18,320 bases of DNA from Allobrachymonas sp. (GTDB lineage Bacteria > Pseudomonadota > Gammaproteobacteria > Burkholderiales > Burkholderiaceae_C). The notes beneath the pieces were generated by a model. The model saw only the letters and a list, made by a program, of their open reading frames with translations, was not told the DNA's origin and ran no database searches. Below are positions 13,897-18,320 of the stretch, in pieces. The stretch is from positions 1 to 18,320 of the forward strand of contig JAAUOI010000018.1 in assembly GCA_012036375.1 (NCBI GenBank), in the 5' to 3' direction. The position numbers and the translations under genes were made by a program. Numbering within the stretch: the stretch's first letter is position 1; each line of letters starts with the position of its first letter.

Positions 13897-15540
13897 TTAC
13901 ATCGCCACGACTTTGGTGGCAGAGGCGTTGAGCTTAGGGGGTGTCTCATAGGTGTGGAACGGTGCTGGAGAAGGCACTTCCCACTCCAAGCCTTCTGCGC
14001 CTTTGCCATCAGGGTCCTGCCAAGGATTTTGCTTGGCTGGCTCGCCTTTGCCCATCATGGTGGGCAAGACAACAAACAAGAAGAAGTAAACCTGAGCGAA
14101 ACCAAAAGCAAATGCACCCACAGAAGCAATCGCGTTGAAGTCAGCAAACTGCATCGGATAGTCTGCGTAGCGGCGTGGCATACCTGCAAGCCCCAAGAAG
14201 TGCATCGGGAAGAAGGTGATATTGAAGGAAATCAGACTCCACCAGAAGTGAATCTTGCCGCGTGTTTCGTTATACATCACGCCCGTCCACTTTGGCGACC
14301 AGTAATAATAGCCCGCGAACAAAGCGTATAGCGAGCCAGCAACTAACACATAGTGAAAATGCGCCACCACGTAATAGGTGTCTTGCATTTGAATGTCCAC
14401 AGGTGCCATCGAGAGAATCAGGCCAGTAAAGCCTCCGAAGGTGAACACGAAGATGAAGCCGACTGCAAACAGCATCGGCGTTTCAAATGTCATCTCGCCC
14501 TTCCACATCGTGGCGACCCAATTGAAAATCTTCACGCCTGTTGGCACAGCAATCAGCATCGTGGCATACATGAAGAACAGTTGACCCGTCACAGGCATGC
14601 CGGTGGTGAACATGTGGTGCGCCCACACAATGAAGGACAGAATCGCGATGGATGAAGTGGCATACACCATCGAGGCATAACCAAACAGCTTCTTACGAGC
14701 GAATGCTGGGATGATCTGGCTCACGATGCCAAAGGCCGGCAAGATCATGATGTACACCTCGGGGTGGCCGAAGAACCAGAAGATGTGCTGATACAAAACT
14801 GGATCGCCGCCGCCTGCGGGGTTGAAGAAGCTCGTGCCGAAATGGCGATCCGTGAGCGTCATGGTGATTGCACCGGCGAGCACGGGCATCACGGCGATCA
14901 GCAGGTAAGCGGTGATGAGCCATGTCCACACGAACATCGGCATTTTCATCAGCGTCATGCCGGGAGCGCGCATGTTCAGGATGGTGACGATGATATTGAT
15001 TGAGCCCATGATCGAGCTCGCGCCCAAGATGTGCATCGCGAAAATACCGGCGTCCATGCTGGGGCCCATTTGCAGTGTGAGCGGCGCATAGAGCGTCCAA
15101 CCCGCAGCAGGTGCGCCGCCGGGCATGAAGAAGCTGCCCACCAACATCAAAGCGGCAGGAATCATTAGCCAGAAGCTGAAGTTATTCATGCGGGCAAAAG
15201 CCATGTCACCAGCGCCGATTTGCAGCGGAATCATCCAGTTCGCAAAACCCACGAAGGCCGGCATGATCGCGCCGAACACCATGATGATGCCATGCATGGT
15301 GGTGAATTGATTGAACAACTCAGGGTTCACAAGCTGCAAACCGGGCTGGAACAACTCGGCGCGTATGCCAAGCGCCAACACACCGCCAACCATCAACATC
15401 GCGAAGGCAAACAGCAAATACAGTGTGCCAATGTCTTTGTGGTTGGTCGCATAGACCCAGCGTTTCCAGCCCGTGGGAGCATGGTGATGATCGTCGTGGT
15501 GATCGTGGCTATGACCGTGATTGTCAAGAACTGCGCTCAT
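13897..15540 (-). CDS. ctaD: Cytochrome c oxidase subunit I
   Basis: Catalytic subunit of the aa3-type terminal oxidase: reduces O2 to water and pumps protons across the inner membrane. 547 aa, 12 helices. Heme a His H83 (TMHGIIMVFG); the CuB and crosslink motif GHPEVY with H259, proton-channel E261 and Y263; CuB H308/H309 in WAHHMFTTGMP; K-channel residues T334/K337 in AVPTGVK; H394 (heme a3) and H396 (heme a) in AHFHYVL. The Glu and Tyr place it in the A1 type. The N-terminus is unusually His-rich (eight His in residues 8-20). GAGGT lies 8 nt before the ATG. It lies 36 bp after ctaC. Confidence 0.97.
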   Translation of the reverse strand: MSAVLDNHGHSHDHHDDHHHAPTGWKRWVYATNHKDIGTLYLLFAFAMLMVGGVLALGIRAELFQPGLQLVNPELFNQFTTMHGIIMVFGAIMPAFVGFANWMIPLQIGAGDMAFARMNNFSFWLMIPAALMLVGSFFMPGGAPAAGWTLYAPLTLQMGPSMDAGIFAMHILGASSIMGSINIIVTILNMRAPGMTLMKMPMFVWTWLITAYLLIAVMPVLAGAITMTLTDRHFGTSFFNPAGGGDPVLYQHIFWFFGHPEVYIMILPAFGIVSQIIPAFARKKLFGYASMVYATSSIAILSFIVWAHHMFTTGMPVTGQLFFMYATMLIAVPTGVKIFNWVATMWKGEMTFETPMLFAVGFIFVFTFGGFTGLILSMAPVDIQMQDTYYVVAHFHYVLVAGSLYALFAGYYYWSPKWTGVMYNETRGKIHFWWSLISFNITFFPMHFLGLAGMPRRYADYPMQFADFNAIASVGAFAFGFAQVYFFLFVVLPTMMGKGEPAKQNPWQDPDGKGAEGLEWEVPSPAPFHTYETPPKLNASATKVVAM

Positions 15541-15576
15541 GTGTTTGACCTCAATGTATTGCGTGTTGACTGTTGA

Positions 15577-16752
15577 TTACTTGCGTGCAGCTTTGATGTC
15601 CGCGGGCTGCACAATTTGGCCGGTTTTATTCGACCAGTTGTTCTTGGTGAACGTAATCACCGCGGCAATTTCGGTATCACTCAATTGCTTCCACGCTGGC
15701 ATCGCGCCGTTGTTTTGGCCATTGAGCAAAATAGCAACTTGCTTGGCTTTGTCTGCATCGAGTACGACAGCCGAGCCATCCAGCGCCTTGATCGGGCCTG
15801 CAGCCTTGCCGGCTGGCGTGTGGCAGGCTACGCAATTGGCGTTGTAGACTTTTTCACCGCGAGCCACTAAGGCAGGCAGCTCCCACACTTTATTCGGATC
15901 ATCAGCTTTGGCAGCGGCCAGCTTCTTCTGATCGTCAACCCACTTGGTGTACTCTTCGGCAGTGACGACTTTCACGTGAATGGGCATGTAAGCATGCTCT
16001 TTTCCACAGAGCTCAGCGCATTGGCCGTAGAAATCGCCTGTTTTCTCAGCACGAAACCAAGTGTCGCGCACGAAACCAGGAATCGCATCTTGCTTCACAC
16101 CGAAGGCCGGCACCATCCAAGCATGAATCACGTCATTGGCTGTGGTAATAATACGGACTTTTTTGTCGACGGGGACAACGAGTGGATTGTCGACTTTGAG
16201 CAAATAGTTATCAGGCACGGTCGTGCCTTTGGGCAGGCCAGAGTCAGACAGTGTGCGGTGCGTGACATCCAGCGTGGACAAAAAGCCCACGCCTTCGCCT
16301 TCGCCTTTGATGTAGTCATAGCCCCATTTCCACTGGTAGCCGGTGGCTTTAATCGTGAGATCAGCATTGGTGGTGTCTTTTTGAGCGACCAACACTTTGG
16401 TTGCTGGCAACGCCATGAAAATCACGATGATGAAGGGCACGACTGTCCAACCGATTTCAACCCATAGCGGCTCAGCCAGCTCTTGCGCCTTGTGCCCGAC
16501 ACTTTTACGGTGTCTCCAGACCGAATAGAACATGATGCCAAACACCAGCAAAAAGATCACGATACAAATGATCATGATGTACCAGTGCAGCCAATGCTGC
16601 TCTTCAGCGATTTTGGTCACGGGTGGGTGCAAATTGAGCTGGCGCACTGCGGGGCCGCCGGGCAAATCATTCACAGCCCAAGCGGCTGTGGAGGCGAACA
16701 CACCCGCCGACAACATGAGCGTTTGCAACTTGCTGGAGATTTTCTGAATCAT
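15577..16752 (-). CDS. ctaC: Cytochrome c oxidase subunit II with C-terminal cytochrome c domain
   Basis: Accepts electrons at the periplasmic CuA centre and passes them to subunit I. 391 aa, longer than a plain subunit II. Signal peptide to about residue 26 (FASTAAWA/VN); two helices (WYIMIICIVIFLLVFGIMFY and GWTVVPFIIVIFMALP). The aromatic patch is GYQWKWGYDY. CuA ligands are H210 (DVIHAW), C245 and C249 (CAELCGKEH), H253 and M256. A fused cytochrome c domain has CVACH at 307-311 and axial M351 (NNGAMPAW), as in caa3-like fusions. A GAGAG-rich ribosome site precedes the ATG. First subunit gene of the cluster, 77 bp after the DUF2244 gene. Confidence 0.96.
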   Translation of the reverse strand: MIQKISSKLQTLMLSAGVFASTAAWAVNDLPGGPAVRQLNLHPPVTKIAEEQHWLHWYIMIICIVIFLLVFGIMFYSVWRHRKSVGHKAQELAEPLWVEIGWTVVPFIIVIFMALPATKVLVAQKDTTNADLTIKATGYQWKWGYDYIKGEGEGVGFLSTLDVTHRTLSDSGLPKGTTVPDNYLLKVDNPLVVPVDKKVRIITTANDVIHAWMVPAFGVKQDAIPGFVRDTWFRAEKTGDFYGQCAELCGKEHAYMPIHVKVVTAEEYTKWVDDQKKLAAAKADDPNKVWELPALVARGEKVYNANCVACHTPAGKAAGPIKALDGSAVVLDADKAKQVAILLNGQNNGAMPAWKQLSDTEIAAVITFTKNNWSNKTGQIVQPADIKAARK

Positions 16753-16829
16753 CTTGGCTTCTCTCTCACATCTTCAAATACATCAAATCTAAACCCTATG
16801 CATCGCCTTAGGTCTGCTGAGAATATCTC

Positions 16830-17321
16830 TCAAGCAGTACGCAAGGCCATGCGCAATTCTCTGGCCAGATGCGGGCGCAGCTCCGGGCGAATATGCCGCC
16901 CGATGTGCACCCTTCTGCCCTGACCCGACAACTCTATAAGTGACTGGTCATGAACATATGGCTCAACACGCACCGTCTCTCGCTTGAATTCTGAGCGCGA
17001 GATTTTGCCTGCATGGCTTTGTTCCACCACCAATTGCCCGTCTTGCAACATCAAGCGCTCACCATCTGTCGCGTGACGCGCATAGACGAAGAAAGCGATG
17101 CCCACCACCGCAAGCTCTGCCCAAGCAAACGGCATGATCATTTTGGCTCCTTGAAACCAAAACATCGTGGCAATACCCAGCGAGACGACGCACAAAGACA
17201 CATACAGCAAGCCCAGCTGCATTGGCGTGACTGAGCAGTTTTTGAGCAGTCGCCAGTGAAGATGTCCGCCTGCCTCTGTGGCAAAACGAAACTTGGAATT
17301 GTTGAACGCGAGTTGTGACAC
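16830..17321 (-). CDS. DUF2244 membrane protein
   Basis: 163 aa from GTG 17319-17321 (MSQLAFNNSKFRFATEAGGH), preceded by a short AAGAG; the in-frame extension to 17435 does not look like the family. After HLHWRLLKNCSVTPMQLGLL come two hydrophobic helices (YVSLCVVSLGIATMFWF and MIMPFAWAELAVVGIAFFVY), then a cytoplasmic domain with DGQLVVEQ and RVHIGRHIRPELRPHLAREL. This is the DUF2244 pattern commonly found just upstream of coxB/ctaC. Function unknown; context suggests a link with oxidase biogenesis. The 77 bp to ctaC hold no terminator. Confidence 0.85.
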   Translation of the reverse strand: MSQLAFNNSKFRFATEAGGHLHWRLLKNCSVTPMQLGLLYVSLCVVSLGIATMFWFQGAKMIMPFAWAELAVVGIAFFVYARHATDGERLMLQDGQLVVEQSHAGKISRSEFKRETVRVEPYVHDQSLIELSGQGRRVHIGRHIRPELRPHLARELRMALRTA

Positions 17322-17465
17322 GGCTCTTAGCAAGTGTTGACTGGCGTGGGAACATACCCAATGCCGAGAAAAAATACCGCCTTCCCCGACACCATCTAAT
17401 TGTAGCGCGGGATAACCCCGCTCTCGCATCGCCACTGGCCAAATCCTCAGAATTTAGATGCGCAT

Positions 17466-18320
17466 TTAAATTTTGGTGCGCCCTTGCGCCAACATCACAC
17501 GCATGTCGCGCATGGAAATCGCCGACTCATCGCTCATTTTGATGCGCGGCACAGGTTTAAAAGCATGACCATAGATAATTTCAAAGGTCAACTCAATGAG
17601 ACCTTGACTATTTCGCAGCTTCAGCTCCATCGCTTGTAATAACTGTGTTTTCCAAGCCTTCGTGCGCAGCGCTGCAAAGCGTGCCGGGTGCAAATTGCGC
17701 CCTAAGCCCCGCAATTCGTGCAGTGCCCTCTCTGGCGTGGCGAACGCGAGTACGATGCGCTCCATGTCCATCACGGGTTCGGCAAACCCGGTATGCACGA
17801 GCAAGTCACCCCAGTCGTGCATGTCCGTCAGCGGATGGCTGGCAGGCGGCCAACCAAGTTGCGTGTAGACCTCATGCAATTCCTTTGCCGTGTCTGGCCC
17901 CAGGCAAGAGAACATCAAAAGCCATTGACGGCCAGCATGCGATGCCAAGCTTTCACTGCAGCAGCAGGATCGGGCTCGCTGTGCAGCGCCATATTCGCCC
18001 AGACAAGTTGCGCCGCGCCGTCTGCCACGGGCTGCGCCATGGCTTGGGCTTTGCTTTGCAATTTATTCCAAAATGATTGAAGAGCCCCTTGGTTTGCTAC
18101 TAAAACATGAGCACTCTGCGCAGATTCTATGCCGGCTGGTGCCAGATTTTGATCAGATTTTGGATATAAACCTGCTATTTGAGCATGCAATGCAGCACCA
18201 GAATTGAGTGCCCGCCAATTCACCCAGCTCACCGGCTGCTGCTTGATCCACGCAAGGCGCTGCGCCATGCGCTGGCCGACCTCTGTATGCAGCCAAGGAC
18301 AATTACCTTGCATCGCCTGT
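17466..18320 (-). pseudogene. BioC-like methyltransferase, 5' end outside window, one frameshift
   Basis: The N-terminal piece begins in the window at PWLHTEVGQRMAQRLAWIKQ; an ATG exists at 18311-18313 but the family usually starts further upstream, so the start is probably beyond the edge. It continues to AQLVWANMALHSEPDPAAAV and WHRMLAVNGF, then stops at TGA 17915-17917. The -1 frame continues LMFSCLGPDTAKELHEVYTQ, LTDMHDWGDLLVHTGFAEPV, RNLHPARFAALR and ELTFEIIYGHAFKP to 17466. One extra T in the T4 run (complement of 17917-17920) gives NGFLMFSCLGPDT. The fold is that of BioC (malonyl-ACP O-methyltransferase), but no clear GxGxG S-adenosylmethionine motif is visible in the first half. That region holds a copy of the dispersed repeat. 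Confidence 0.78.
18095..18137 (+). repeat. Dispersed short repeat, copy 3 (inside BioC-like gene)
   Basis: Read on the minus strand, the first 28 bases (AGCCGGCATAGAATCTGCGC onward) match copy 1 at 26 positions; the rest is more diverged. The centre TCTGCGCAGA is a perfect palindrome. It lies in frame in the poorly conserved first half of the methyltransferase, encoding roughly PAGIESAQSAHVLVA. Confidence 0.65.

Noticed and set aside
1..18320. CRISPR array, IS element, prophage, tRNA or rRNA
   Set aside because: No regularly spaced direct repeats, transposase or phage genes, or RNA gene signatures were seen on either strand.

Overview
The window reads as chromosome of a betaproteobacterium, order Burkholderiales and probably Comamonadaceae-like. 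The evidence is the long (444 aa) argininosuccinate synthase, the aa3-type cytochrome oxidase gene order and the small Burkholderiales-style proteins between the oxidase genes. Lineage is inferred from remembered protein families, not from a search. The window is gene-dense; no stretch over 300 bases lacks a gene. I see no rRNA, tRNA, CRISPR array, IS element or prophage.

Layout. 1-765 (+) is the 3' part of a VWA-domain gene. It converges on 769-2605 (-), a 7TM-DISM receptor with a degenerate GGDEF domain. Then, all on the minus strand: guaC (GMP reductase), a FitAB/VapBC-like toxin-antitoxin pair with a palindromic operator, a broken conserved small gene, argG, ppnP, a second VapBC pair with a perfect 18-bp palindrome, and SCO.

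7381-17321 is the cytochrome c oxidase locus. In transcription order from the right: DUF2244 protein, ctaC (CuA subunit fused to cytochrome c), ctaD, a 38-aa membrane protein, ctaG, DUF2970 protein and ctaE, ending at an intrinsic terminator. Then come an opposing DUF2909 gene, SURF1, a membrane-anchored SCO-like protein, ctaA, ctaB and SCO. The structural subunits are thus encoded with the machinery for heme a synthesis (CtaB, CtaA), heme insertion (SURF1) and copper delivery (CtaG, SCO). A BioC-like methyltransferase gene enters at the right edge.

Two cross-cutting observations stand out. First, six genes (VWA, DISM-GGDEF, a 128-aa hypothetical, the SCO-like protein, ctaA, the BioC-like gene) carry seven frame breaks. 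Each is repaired by adding one base, often in an A/T homopolymer, and one gene also has an in-frame stop. This looks like systematic homopolymer under-calling rather than gene decay, because ctaA should be needed by the intact oxidase locus. Second, a short dispersed repeat of about 43 bp occurs four times: once upstream of argG and three times inside reading frames (SCO N-terminus, SURF1, BioC-like). It resembles protein-invading repeats.
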